Counted from the stretch's first letter, positions 6,943-15,568 are shown. The stretch: 64,000 nucleotides of DNA from an uncultured Oleiphilaceae bacterium (GCA_913060665.1 CAJXUY010000002.1:248001-312000); one strand, 5' to 3'. The notes: generated from the sequence alone by a model not told the origin. Numbers and translations: made by a program.

Positions 6943-9887
6943 GCATCACCTTCTAAAAAGGAGATTTGCTCACGTTCAACTACTGATATATCCATAATTG
7001 ATGGATCATCTATAGCATAAAAACCTTCTCCGCCTCCCCAATAAACAATGGTGCGACCCTTATGGTAAGGCTGAGACGTTTTCATCATACCGATTTCATG
7101 GTACACGCCTATTTTATGAATAAGCTCGGCACTGGCACTAAAGGTAGATGCAGCAAACAGACTGAAGCCTCGTTCTGATAAGTGGGGTAATAACCAGTCA
7201 AACTGGGCCAAATCGATGGTTGCCGCCTCATCCAACACTAACGGCATTGCCACGTTTGCACTGCTATGAAGCACTTTATTGAGTAGCACCTGAACCATTT
7301 CAAAGTTAATCAGCGCGGTAGTGGAGTTTGACTGCTGCTTGGTTTGTAAACGCTCCTCCCCCGTTTTCTTGGTTCGGTAACTCAGGTTAGTCACGATTTT
7401 ATCCATTGTGAGCTTGGTATCAGAACTACCCTTGAAGAACTCTCCTACAAACACACGCAACCTTTCATAAAACTCATCAGAAGGCAGCTTGTCACCATGA
7501 AGGTCAAACTTGTTAATCTCTGCAATCAGGTTTCTGAATTTTGGGTGAACTGAAATGCTAACCGCCACCTGTTCCAAATCGTTGATACGTACTTGACTAA
7601 AATCTCTGTTCAGCTGACTTTCAAACCGCTGAACATGTTCATGATTATCGGTCAGCACTTTTATATAACTTGCCACAGATTCATTATGTTCATGTACCTG
7701 AAGCGTCAGTACTTGTTCTTGCTTCGACAACTCAGAATAGACATCACTTATTCTCTGCATACAGTGCTTTACTGAGCGTGACGTGGGGGCCTGTGTACGA
7801 ATCTCGCCATCATCTTCGATAATGCCTTCATGTACAGACTCACGTAGCTCATTGATAATTTTATCTCTTAGCTTTTCGATTTGGCGTATGTCGTTATCAA
7901 CCTGATCGAAGTCCTGCATGCTAATTGGGGCAACCGCTTCATCAAGGTCAATAGATTCTTTCCAACCTGACAAAGCATAACTCAGCCTAGAATGAGCACG
8001 AGATAGACTTTTTTGTGTCTTCGATAAGCCAATAATCGCATTATGCGTTGTGGTAATAGCGTCTAACTCTGCCTTACATTGTGCGACCTTGTGCCTTAAT
8101 GACTCATTAGTTTGCTCTAACTCAGCAATTTGAACATTAAGCCCATCTAAAGCCTGTTGCGCTGTTAATAACTTTGCTTGTGCTTCAGGTAAATTAACCC
8201 TAGCCGCTTCGTAGCGGTTTAAAGCTGTGATATCTCTTTTAAGTGAATTAATCTCTCGGTCAGCCGCTTCGATTTTCTTTTGTCTAGGCAACGTCGCTTC
8301 AGTGACGTTAAGGTCGTTTAGTGATCGGTTCCACCCATGGAGTTCATCTCGTATTTTTTGAAGTTGCTCTTCCACATCGTCAGAGAGTGCTTGCGACTGC
8401 TTATAAAAATGCTGACCAAACCAATTGACCTTATCAGACGTACAATCAAAAAAGGCACTAAACTCATTTATAACGCTTGTTTCAAGTTCTGTTAAGGGTC
8501 GACATGGGTTAGCTAACACTAAGTTTTTATTAACTGCGACTAAAGGCTCCAGAACATGATGGGGCAACTGAGCATCAAGCCTATATTGCTGGTTTAACAG
8601 CTTACTCTGTAGAGACTCTTCTGTTTCTTTCCCTTCTTGAATCAGCTTCTGTAACTCAACTATCCGCTGTGCTGACTTATCCTCATCAATCAATGCTTCG
8701 CGTTGGTTTGATATATCAACCAAAGACTCTTGTGATATTTGAATGATTTCTGAAACAGAATAGTTAGAGGCATACTGCAGTTTTAAATTCTCAACCACAT
8801 CAATATGCTTTTGCTCTTCTAAAATTGTTTTATTGCACTCTCGAAGTAAGACTTCTTGCCCATAATTCTCTTTTTTCAGCAGTTTGAACGCTTGGTCACT
8901 CTCCTTATATTCTCGGCTAGAGTGCTCAAACAAACCAGCGAGCCTCTCCCTTTCAGAGCGGATATCTTGAGTTTGTTTTTCAAGTCGTCGACTTAGTTTG
9001 CAGAAGTGCTTATCTACTTCGCTTAAACGAGTATATTCGTCATAATCATTTTTAATTGTGCTAAAACGGAGCTCAAAGTTGCGGATACGCGTTAATGCCT
9101 GCTGTTTTTCTTTAAGCTCAAGGTGCTTTTGAAGAAATTCTTCAATATCAAACTCTAGCGCATCGGTAGCGTACTTTTTATCCGCCTCTATAATACTTGC
9201 TACCGCTCTCGCAACTGTGTCCGCCCCAGTATTCATTTCAAACAATAATAGAATCAATGTTCTCAGCGACTCAATACGACTGTCATCCGTTTCAGTTAGC
9301 GGAAACAAGCAATAACGCATCTCTTCCAGGTCTAGAAAGTTATTGGCGTAGAGCATCCGTTTCAATTTACCCGTTTCACTCGCTAAAACTGTTTTGGGTG
9401 CGAACTTTCTTAAGCTTTCAGTTACTTTACTCACAGATAAATCAACAACCGCATGACCTATCCCATCTTCATCACCCTCATCTCCACCCTGCCAAAAAAG
9501 TGAACGAATTTGGTCATAAGCTAAGGGGGTAAAAATACGGTTAAAGCCCATATTCTGACTTCGATATAGAATCTGACAATGAGTGCCGACAAAATTCTCT
9601 ACTTCAAGAATCAAAAAGCTTCGTGATGAAGGAAAGTAATGATTATAGCTATCATCATTAGTGTAGTAGTCATCTTTATTGGGCACTTTAAACGCAAACT
9701 TATTCTTACTATTCTTGAAGTTATTTTCAGGCAAAAGAAACAAACGGATAGCATTGAGAAGGCTAGACTTACCCACATTGCCCTTACCCAACAGCATAGC
9801 GTGACGGTCTACGGGAAGCTCAACATAACAAAGCCCAGCAGAATCAATCATCACCAAGCGTTTTATTAAAAACGTATCTTTACTCAT
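6939..9887 (-). CDS. jetC: Wadjet JetC / MksB-like SMC ATPase
   Basis: 982 residues with the SMC head-coil-head plan. Walker A is GKGNVGKSS (G34-S42). A long coiled-coil with a central hinge-like region spans roughly residues 260-760. The C-terminal head has a signature-like SNSTTALINFEMVQ segment and Walker B PLVLDEAATID (D886, E887). The DxNxxxK-free, short coil and absence of an SMC hinge proper match the MukB/MksB/JetC class. In Wadjet systems this ATPase extrudes loops on circular plasmid DNA and presents it to JetD for cleavage. It overlaps jetD by eight bases and jetA by four. Confidence is high for the SMC class, moderate for the Wadjet subtype. Confidence 0.88.
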   Translation of the reverse strand: MSKDTFLIKRLVMIDSAGLCYVELPVDRHAMLLGKGNVGKSSLLNAIRLFLLPENNFKNSKNKFAFKVPNKDDYYTNDDSYNHYFPSSRSFLILEVENFVGTHCQILYRSQNMGFNRIFTPLAYDQIRSLFWQGGDEGDEDGIGHAVVDLSVSKVTESLRKFAPKTVLASETGKLKRMLYANNFLDLEEMRYCLFPLTETDDSRIESLRTLILLLFEMNTGADTVARAVASIIEADKKYATDALEFDIEEFLQKHLELKEKQQALTRIRNFELRFSTIKNDYDEYTRLSEVDKHFCKLSRRLEKQTQDIRSERERLAGLFEHSSREYKESDQAFKLLKKENYGQEVLLRECNKTILEEQKHIDVVENLKLQYASNYSVSEIIQISQESLVDISNQREALIDEDKSAQRIVELQKLIQEGKETEESLQSKLLNQQYRLDAQLPHHVLEPLVAVNKNLVLANPCRPLTELETSVINEFSAFFDCTSDKVNWFGQHFYKQSQALSDDVEEQLQKIRDELHGWNRSLNDLNVTEATLPRQKKIEAADREINSLKRDITALNRYEAARVNLPEAQAKLLTAQQALDGLNVQIAELEQTNESLRHKVAQCKAELDAITTTHNAIIGLSKTQKSLSRAHSRLSYALSGWKESIDLDEAVAPISMQDFDQVDNDIRQIEKLRDKIINELRESVHEGIIEDDGEIRTQAPTSRSVKHCMQRISDVYSELSKQEQVLTLQVHEHNESVASYIKVLTDNHEHVQRFESQLNRDFSQVRINDLEQVAVSISVHPKFRNLIAEINKFDLHGDKLPSDEFYERLRVFVGEFFKGSSDTKLTMDKIVTNLSYRTKKTGEERLQTKQQSNSTTALINFEMVQVLLNKVLHSSANVAMPLVLDEAATIDLAQFDWLLPHLSERGFSLFAASTFSASAELIHKIGVYHEIGMMKTSQPYHKGRTIVYWGGGEGFYAIDDPSIMDISVVEREQISFLEGDA

Positions 9888-10683
9888 CCAACACCATCTT
9901 GAGCATCAGCTCTTGTTCCATAAATTTTCTAGTATCAGCAAATACCTGACTTAATTCAGTAAAGCCTAGGCGCTCTGCTAATTCACGTGCTTTTTGTAAT
10001 TTAACCGCACTATCAGGTGCTTTTTTGAATGATGATAGCCAGGTTGAATAGTCATCAGGCTGAACAAATACGGCCTTATCTTGTAAACGGTCTTTGATAG
10101 ACGCAAACATCTGCAGACCGGCCAAATCATAGTCGAAGGCGCACAACACCCTATCGTAATTGTTGTACCACTGAACACTCAGTTCAGTGCAGACTTTCAT
10201 TCCACTGCCTAAGGCAACATCTGTATTCTTAAGGCTGACTGGTTCGCCTACGGCCAGGGAAACGGCAGAACACATAAGCGCATACTGAAAGAAGTTTTCT
10301 TCATTTTCGATCAGTAGTAATTGCTTCTTAGAGTCAAAACCCTGAACCGTTTGGCGCTCATCAAGATAGACAATATCGGGGCGTTTATCTGGCGATAGCT
10401 CGTGATACGTTAATAAGTAGCTAACAGTAGTCGACGTTCGGTGGGAGTTGCCTTGATCAGCGGCATGTAGTCTTGATTTGGATGTTTCAGCTAGTGAAGA
10501 TAGCTCTGAGTGAACCTGGTCATCAAGGATAGTCACTAGCCAAGCATTAGGAGCTATCAGCTCAGTCGAAAACAACTCATGCTTTCGGTTCTGATATTGA
10601 GGAGGAAGGGCTTTGAGGAACTTGTTGTAGTTAACCGCCTTTCCTGCACTTATTTGATCTAGATATTTCTTTAGCACTGACAT
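9880..10683 (-). CDS. jetD: Wadjet JetD / MksG-like Toprim nuclease subunit (short form)
   Basis: 267 residues. A DUF2220-like Toprim domain is evident from LLLIENEEN (E126) and VLCAFDYDLAG (D184, D186), the glutamate and DxD that bind the metal in topoisomerase-primase folds. The region before it is only about 120 residues, whereas canonical JetD has a larger N-terminal arm (DUF3322) and is nearer 380-400 residues, so this is a short form. It should be the nuclease that cleaves circular DNA held by the SMC complex. It is the first of the four SMC genes and overlaps jetC by eight bases. Confidence 0.82.
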   Translation of the reverse strand: MSVLKKYLDQISAGKAVNYNKFLKALPPQYQNRKHELFSTELIAPNAWLVTILDDQVHSELSSLAETSKSRLHAADQGNSHRTSTTVSYLLTYHELSPDKRPDIVYLDERQTVQGFDSKKQLLLIENEENFFQYALMCSAVSLAVGEPVSLKNTDVALGSGMKVCTELSVQWYNNYDRVLCAFDYDLAGLQMFASIKDRLQDKAVFVQPDDYSTWLSSFKKAPDSAVKLQKARELAERLGFTELSQVFADTRKFMEQELMLKMVLDE

Positions 10684-10758
10684 CCTTGAGACCTACTGGC
10701 TTGGGACCTACTGGAATTTCAAACTGATTAGAGCTAATTCAAACTTTTTTTAGATTAA

Positions 10759-11808
10759 CTACTCTTTATCACCCTGTAGTTCCTTTTCTATCAGCTCAAT
10801 ACTAGGTAATTGTTCTTCCAAATCGGCAGGTAGAGCTTGAGCTAGTTGGTATTCGGCTATACCTATGGGTTTGCTGTTATCCCTGAGAGCATATTCAGCA
10901 ACAATTTTGTTGCGGGATTTACACAACAATAAACCGATAGTCGGCTGGTCTTGCTCTGTTTTAATATTGCTATCAACGGCAGATAAGTAGAAATTAAGCT
11001 GGCCGGTATGTTCCGGTTTAAAATCACCGGCTTTTAGTTCAACCACAATGTAGCAACGTAATTTTAAGTGATAAAACAATAAATCAAGATAGAAGTCATC
11101 ACCGCCTACTTCAAGGTGCACCTGCTTACCAACAAAGGCAAAACCTGCCCCAAGCTCCAATAGAAATTGACTAATATGCTGCGTTAAGGCCTGCTCAATA
11201 TCTCTTTCTTTCGCGTTGGCTCCAACCGATAAGAAATCAAATATGTAGGGGTCTTTCAAGGTTTGTTGAGCTAGTTCTGAATTTGTAGCGGGTAAGCTTT
11301 GCTCAAAGTTGGTAGTTGCCCGTCCTTCTCGCTCTATTAGTTTGCTTTCAATTTGGTGAACCAGTACATTGCGAGACCAGCCGTGTTCTATTGTTTTTTC
11401 GGCATAAAGCAAACGAGACTCTGTATTTTCTAGCTTCGTCATCAGTACCAAGTGGTGTCCCCAGGGAATTTGTGCAACAGGCTGTTGCACAAATTCTGGA
11501 TCAGACCAGACTTCAGCAAATTGGCGCATGTATTTCAGGTTTCGAGCTGAAAATCCCTTGATCTCAGGGAATGCTTTTTTCAAATCACCCGAGAGCTGCT
11601 CAACCACCTTTGCACCCCAGCCCTGACGTTGTTGCCGTTCCAGAATACCCTGACCAATTTTCCAATAAAGCGCGATAAGCTCTTTGTTTACCGACAGCGA
11701 AGCTCGTTGCTGAGCAGTCTGAATATTCTTTTTCAGGCTGCTCAGCCATTGTTCATAACCTGAAGGTAAATTATTTAGCTCTACACCGCTCTGTTTGAAC
11801 TCAGTCAT
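10759..11808 (-). CDS. YhcG/DUF1016-family PDDEXK nuclease
   Basis: About 349 residues. The N-terminal DUF1016 helical domain shows IALYWKIGQGILERQ, QGWGAKVVEQLSGDLK and GFSARNLKYMRQFAE. The C-terminal restriction-like fold has DDFYLDLLFYH and CYIVVELKAGDF, the D...ExK catalytic core. The ATG at 11808 has AAGGA ten bases upstream; the TTG at 11838 is less likely. Members are often found with restriction-modification and other defence loci. It lies 75 bases upstream of jetD on the same strand and may be co-transcribed with the SMC genes, or it may be an independent cargo gene. Confidence 0.88.
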   Translation of the reverse strand: MTEFKQSGVELNNLPSGYEQWLSSLKKNIQTAQQRASLSVNKELIALYWKIGQGILERQQRQGWGAKVVEQLSGDLKKAFPEIKGFSARNLKYMRQFAEVWSDPEFVQQPVAQIPWGHHLVLMTKLENTESRLLYAEKTIEHGWSRNVLVHQIESKLIEREGRATTNFEQSLPATNSELAQQTLKDPYIFDFLSVGANAKERDIEQALTQHISQFLLELGAGFAFVGKQVHLEVGGDDFYLDLLFYHLKLRCYIVVELKAGDFKPEHTGQLNFYLSAVDSNIKTEQDQPTIGLLLCKSRNKIVAEYALRDNSKPIGIAEYQLAQALPADLEEQLPSIELIEKELQGDKE

Positions 11809-11920
11809 GAATTGCTTTTCCTTAAAGGTGTTTTTCAAAATTGATATTTAATACAAACTTCTATTTCTAACAATAGCAATCAGAACTAGCCTATGCTTTC
11901 CCGAAAGTAATATTCGAAGA

Positions 11921-12517
11921 TTAAGAAATGGTTTCTGACAAATCTACCTGTTTCTCTCTATTTAATTCAGGAATAAGACCTTTCCAACTTCCAGCATTGG
12001 CACAAGTTTTATAAAAATGTTTATGTTGCACACAAAGTAACTCTGGCGATTTACCGTTAGCAAAATAAACATCTTTATTAGCAGACTTACTTATTAACGA
12101 CGCCAATGGAACCACCAATTTTTTATCCGGGTTCTCTGCATCTTGAAAAACACCTAGAGCAACATAAACCGGGATATTTCTCTTACTCGCGAATTCAGAA
12201 TAGCGTGTCGCCTGACTTTTTGATGCCCAACTAATCCACCTCCCAGGATAATGTTTAAAGCCTTTAGCATTGGCATAACCTGACCGGTACTTACATTCAA
12301 CAGCAAACACCGCTCCGTCACGGCTTTTAAGAACCAAGTCTGGGTTGCCATTTTGCTTAACATTCAAGTTGCTCAAAAATCCTTTATCAGGTGTCCATTC
12401 CAATATTTCGCAGCCTTCGCCATCTGCCAAGGCCTTTGCTACGCATATTTCAAATTTTCTTCCTTTCAGAATAGAGTTAAATCGAGCATCATTATAATCA
12501 ACATCAAATGTTCGCAC
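11921..12517 (-). CDS. PD-(D/E)XK restriction-like endonuclease, 5' end abutting an IS remnant
   Basis: About 199 residues from a GTG at 12517. The catalytic core is NPDLVLKSRDGAVFAVECKYR: PD, then ExK in ECKYR. The fold resembles Mrr-like or Holliday-junction-resolvase-like nucleases; the target is unknown. The open frame continues upstream to a GTG at 12586, but residues before V24 of that reading are simply the antisense of the IS481-family transposase fragment. The IS has thus cut away whatever lay upstream. Either the native start was the GTG at 12517 (or nearby) or the gene has lost its real 5' end and is now a hybrid or dead gene. Confidence 0.65.
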   Translation of the reverse strand: MRTFDVDYNDARFNSILKGRKFEICVAKALADGEGCEILEWTPDKGFLSNLNVKQNGNPDLVLKSRDGAVFAVECKYRSGYANAKGFKHYPGRWISWASKSQATRYSEFASKRNIPVYVALGVFQDAENPDKKLVVPLASLISKSANKDVYFANGKSPELLCVQHKHFYKTCANAGSWKGLIPELNREKQVDLSETIS

Positions 12518-12522
12518 TGAAT

Positions 12523-13011
12523 CAGCAAACCTTTGTTGATACGTATAGCAAAGTTGCTTTCTGCAAACTCTATACAACCAAAACACCTATCACCGCAGCC
12601 GATATACTCAACGATAAAGTACTACCTTACTTTGAGCAGTATGGCTTGCCTATGCTTAGAATTTTGACGGACAGAGGGACTGAATATTGCGGTCGTGTAG
12701 ATCACCACGATTACCAGCTTTTTCTAGCTATAAAGGATATTGATCACACAAAAACTAAAGCGATGTCGCCTCAAACAAATGGTATCTGCGAACGCTTTCA
12801 TAAGACGATTCTGAATGAATTTTACCAAATCACATTCAGGAAAAAACTATACTCGACCATGGAGGATTTACAAAAAGATCTGGACGAATGGATGGAATAT
12901 TATAACAATGACCGAACTCATCAGGGCAAAATGTGCTGTGGACGCACACCAAAGGAAACAATGCTTGATGGGAAAACGATCTGGGCTGAAAAGAATTTAG
13001 CTCAAATCTAA
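12523..13011 (+). pseudogene. 5'-truncated IS481-family transposase (catalytic C-terminal part)
   Basis: About 160 C-terminal residues of an rve-type integrase-core transposase, recognisable from QQTFVDTYSKVAF, LPMLRILTDRGTEYCG (second D of DDE), KAMSPQTNGICERFHKTI (the E) and YNNDRTHQGKMC. The N-terminal helix-turn-helix half and the first catalytic D-containing strand are missing, so it cannot transpose on its own. The left break falls at about 12520, where the sequence becomes the nuclease gene. Confidence 0.88.
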
Positions 13012-13067
13012 ACTGACAGACACCGGTAAAAAACGGGTAACTGTCAGATCAAGTCTGAGCTACTACA
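12523..13067 (+). mobile_element. Remnant of an IS481-family insertion sequence with its right terminal end
   Basis: The truncated transposase is followed by a terminal sequence ending CAGATCAAGTCTGAGCTACTACA at 13043-13067, which looks like the inverted-repeat end of IS481-type elements. No matching left end is visible within the island. The remnant sits 50 bases inside the right direct repeat and may mark where the island's integrase end was lost. Confidence 0.65.
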
Positions 13068-13118
13068 CCTTAAAACACCTGACGCCGCACACAGAAACCA
13101 AATAATCGGCCCCCTAAT

Positions 13119-13158
13119 GGGCAGGTCACAGGTTCGACTCCTGTCCGGGGCACCATTT
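13119..13158 (+). repeat. Right direct repeat (att-like) copy of the tRNA-Arg 3' end
   Basis: Forty bases identical to 4730-4769. Upstream, CGGCCCCCT at 13107-13115 also matches the tRNA, but the anticodon bases are deleted and one base differs. The copy is therefore a remnant tRNA 3' half and not an expressed tRNA. Confidence 0.9.
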
Positions 13159-13183
13159 CTAACTACCCTCCACCACACTAGCA

Positions 13184-13426
13184 TTACCAGTTTCTAGCCC
13201 TACACACCTCTCGGGCTTTTATGCCATTTTCATAAAACCTACCCTTTTGAGCGCAGAGTGCGTACCAATATAAATCACTTTCTGCTTCATTTTTGCTGTT
13301 AAAAGGGCCTACCTGAGTGCCTTCTCGAGTCATATAAAACCAACGCCGACCTGACTGCATAAAACGGTCGCATCGAAACCAGCCTTTTATAGCCTCATTC
13401 TCTCGTACCATCATAAACACCACCAT
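13184..13426 (-). CDS. Small DUF6316-like protein
   Basis: 80 residues or slightly fewer (in-frame ATGs also at 13414 and 13411). It carries the compact motif WFYMTREGTQVGPFNSKNEA, in which an aromatic strand and a GPF turn resemble small GYF/DUF6316-type proteins of marine gammaproteobacteria. No membrane segment or signal peptide. Function unknown. It lies just outside the island boundary and faces it. Confidence 0.7.
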   Translation of the reverse strand: MVVFMMVRENEAIKGWFRCDRFMQSGRRWFYMTREGTQVGPFNSKNEAESDLYWYALCAQKGRFYENGIKAREVCRARNW

Positions 13427-13704
13427 ATCATTTTTTATGATTTAGTTACTCAGAGTATAGTAAGTTGAGGCATTCACTATTAGACCATCATGATCTATAA
13501 GAATTTCTATTATTCTAATTAGTTACCGCTTCAAAAAATCTCACAGACTTACAAACGATCATTTATTGACGCTATAGTCATTGTGTGAGAAACATCACAG
13601 ATTATTGCGCCTTTGAGCGTTATCGTTTAATACATATAAAAATAATGTATAAGCGTTCTTAAATAACAAAAAAATGTGAACGATATTTTATCTGGGATAC
13701 GAAA
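13427..13704. promoter_or_regulatory. Divergent intergenic region
   Basis: This 278-base AT-rich stretch between two divergent genes should hold the promoters of both. The sequence CTGGGATACGAAAATG precedes the rightward gene with only a weak ribosome-binding site. No palindromic operator stood out. Confidence 0.35.
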
Positions 13705-14778
13705 ATGAAAGGCCTGATACCGTTTTCTGCAGCGACTTTACTGACGTTTGCTTCAGCACACTCTGCAGCCGAACTGCAATCTCTTGGCGACTCTGAAATG
13801 AGCCAACTAAGAGGCCAAGGCGGCATCACCATCGAGCTAGAGACCGCACTCAACATTGGACAAATTTCGTATAAAGACCAAGGTTACCTTAATATTAATA
13901 ACTTAGAGTTGACTGATATTGATGGTTCATCTCTTGATAATATTAAGATTGATTTTGACCTTGCGGGAAAAGACGAAATATTAGCAAGAGGGTTTTCTGA
14001 GTACGCTCAGTATGCAGCAGCAGGCCTACTCGACGCTTCAGATGCCGACGTTGCCGCCGCTATATCTCAATATAGCGTTTCTGATGGCAGCGGTGGAGTT
14101 GCAGGTTACGGCGAACGATTTAACTCAGGCGATATGGTAATTCATATCAGCCCAACATCTCCTGGCCTTGATTTATCGGCCTCTGGTGATTCAGCTAAAC
14201 AGGCAAGCAACCTGGCGGCTCTTAACAACTCTATCGATTTCAAATTAACAGTCGATTCTGTAGATATTGCCGATAGCACCTATAGCTATGATACCGGCAC
14301 ATCACTTAACTCGACCACGCTTTTCTCTAACATTTCCATGGAAGGGCAAATTGGTCCCGTTGATTTAATTTTCCGAAACAATGGCAACCTAAAGAATAAC
14401 ACTTGGGCTAACGGCACAATGGTTTCCGACTCATCCCTTGAAATAGACGCTCACTTCAAAGTTACCGATCTAGATGTATCTTGGGATGTTGCTAGCATTA
14501 TTATGCTGTTTAATTTTGCAGCAGTCGGCATCGAGAATATGAGAATACATAATGAACGAGGAGCAGATACGCTAGGGCATTTTGGTTTTGCAAGCGCTTC
14601 CGCCAAATTAGCTGCTTCAACCACGGCAAGCGGGCAGGACGGCTTAGCCATATACGATGTTGAGTTTCGTGCTGATTTGGATATGCCAACGGTTAAGATT
14701 GGGGGAACAAGTATTGGTGAAGTCTATTTCACCGACTTTGTTATATCGAATACAAATATGGTTGTCTACGGGCACTAA
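13705..14778 (+). CDS. Secreted or envelope DUF6160-like protein
   Basis: 357 residues with a signal peptide (MKGLIPFSAATLLTFASAHSA). The mature start ELQSLGDSEMSQLRGQGGI resembles the N-terminus of DUF6160 proteins (LSDEEMS.V.GQ.G type). The rest is a series of beta-rich repeats such as ITIELETALNIGQISYKD and IDFKLTVDSVDIADSTYSYD, with glycine/aspartate turns, suggesting a beta-structured outer-surface or filament-associated protein. No cysteine and no catalytic motif. It is a single-gene unit closed by a terminator. Function unknown. Confidence 0.7.
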   Translation: MKGLIPFSAATLLTFASAHSAAELQSLGDSEMSQLRGQGGITIELETALNIGQISYKDQGYLNINNLELTDIDGSSLDNIKIDFDLAGKDEILARGFSEYAQYAAAGLLDASDADVAAAISQYSVSDGSGGVAGYGERFNSGDMVIHISPTSPGLDLSASGDSAKQASNLAALNNSIDFKLTVDSVDIADSTYSYDTGTSLNSTTLFSNISMEGQIGPVDLIFRNNGNLKNNTWANGTMVSDSSLEIDAHFKVTDLDVSWDVASIIMLFNFAAVGIENMRIHNERGADTLGHFGFASASAKLAASTTASGQDGLAIYDVEFRADLDMPTVKIGGTSIGEVYFTDFVISNTNMVVYGH

Positions 14779-14799
14779 CCCAAATACCAACATCCCTCA

Positions 14800-14826
14800 A
14801 AAGCCAGAGCATTCTCTGGTTTTTTT
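14800..14826 (+). terminator. Rho-independent terminator
   Basis: CCAGAG-CATT-CTCTGG stem-loop followed by seven T, starting 25 bases after the stop codon of the upstream gene. Confidence 0.9.
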
Positions 14827-14904
14827 GTATCTACAATAACTATGGCCTGCCTTTTGCTTTATCTATACAAAATTATAGATATCGTTAGTATGGAGGCCAA
14901 AACC

Positions 14905-15546
14905 ATGTCACTTATCAGCAATGAAATTGCCTATCAAATACCCCAAGACCTCTCTCGTTCAACTTTATTGAACCCTGAAGCAGCAGACGCCAACCATGCT
15001 TCTGCCAATGACATACTGCCTGCTGACGCAGTTAATCTAAGGTTACAGCAAGAGCTCAACCCCACGCCTAAAAAAATCTCCGTTAACGATTATAAAGATG
15101 CCGTGGGGAAAGATACTGCCTTTGTAAAAGAAACACTTAGGAACAAGCTTGCCGAAGTTGGAATGAACCCCGAGATGAAACTGGAAATATCCAAAGACCT
15201 ATTCGGCAATTTTCTGGCGAAAGGTAATGGCATTCCCAGTGCGATGGAGCAGGTCAACAAAGACCTCACAAACAACAAAGCCTTTCACGAGGCGTTTAAT
15301 CGATTAAGCACCGACCAACCCACTTTGGATTATGTAGATAACGTGGTTAAAGTAGCTAACGCGTATGGCGTACACAACAACGTTTTCTCAAGCCTCGTTA
15401 GTGCGACCCCAGACAATAATGGTCTATCGGATATAGCCCATCGCTATGACGCACTTAAATCTAACGTTATTAATGTGGAAGACTCTGCAGGGAAGATAGA
15501 AGAGTCGCAACAGAGTAAAGAGTTTAGGTTTGTTATCAACGGCTAA
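14905..15546 (+). CDS. Unknown protein, soluble and helical
   Basis: About 213 residues from the ATG at 14905, which has GGAG nine bases upstream; an earlier in-frame ATG at 14842 lacks such a site. No signal peptide or membrane segment. The sequence is mixed polar helices (DYKDAVGKDTAFVKETLRNK, MEQVNKDLTNNKAFHEAFNR), with no cysteine or recognised catalytic motif. It resembles no family I can name. It is monocistronic and convergent with yciO. A hydrophilic protein with a disordered N-terminus (residues 1-60) is the most that can be said. Confidence 0.6.
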   Translation: MSLISNEIAYQIPQDLSRSTLLNPEAADANHASANDILPADAVNLRLQQELNPTPKKISVNDYKDAVGKDTAFVKETLRNKLAEVGMNPEMKLEISKDLFGNFLAKGNGIPSAMEQVNKDLTNNKAFHEAFNRLSTDQPTLDYVDNVVKVANAYGVHNNVFSSLVSATPDNNGLSDIAHRYDALKSNVINVEDSAGKIEESQQSKEFRFVING

Positions 15547-15568
15547 CCTCCTATAACCATTAATAGGT

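Larger units (their letters stand above)
4690..13158. mobile_element. Genomic island inserted at tRNA-Arg(CCT), carrying an SMC (Wadjet/Mks-type) defence operon
   Basis: The segment between two perfect 40-bp copies of the tRNA-Arg 3' end is about 8.4 kb. It holds four SMC-system genes, two PD-(D/E)XK nuclease genes, and a truncated IS481-family element near the right end. All intact genes run leftwards. This is the classic structure left by a tyrosine integrase at a tRNA gene, but no integrase or excisionase gene is visible. The element is therefore probably immobile now, or it depends on another element's integrase. Confidence 0.8.

Noticed and set aside
12508-13011. Reading the IS481-type ORF as an intact transposase
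   Set aside because: It lacks the N-terminal helix-turn-helix and first catalytic aspartate, and its left boundary falls inside the neighbouring nuclease ORF.
13107-13158. Second tRNA-Arg gene
   Set aside because: The acceptor 5' strand, D arm and anticodon are absent; only the 3' half repeats. It is an attachment-site copy.
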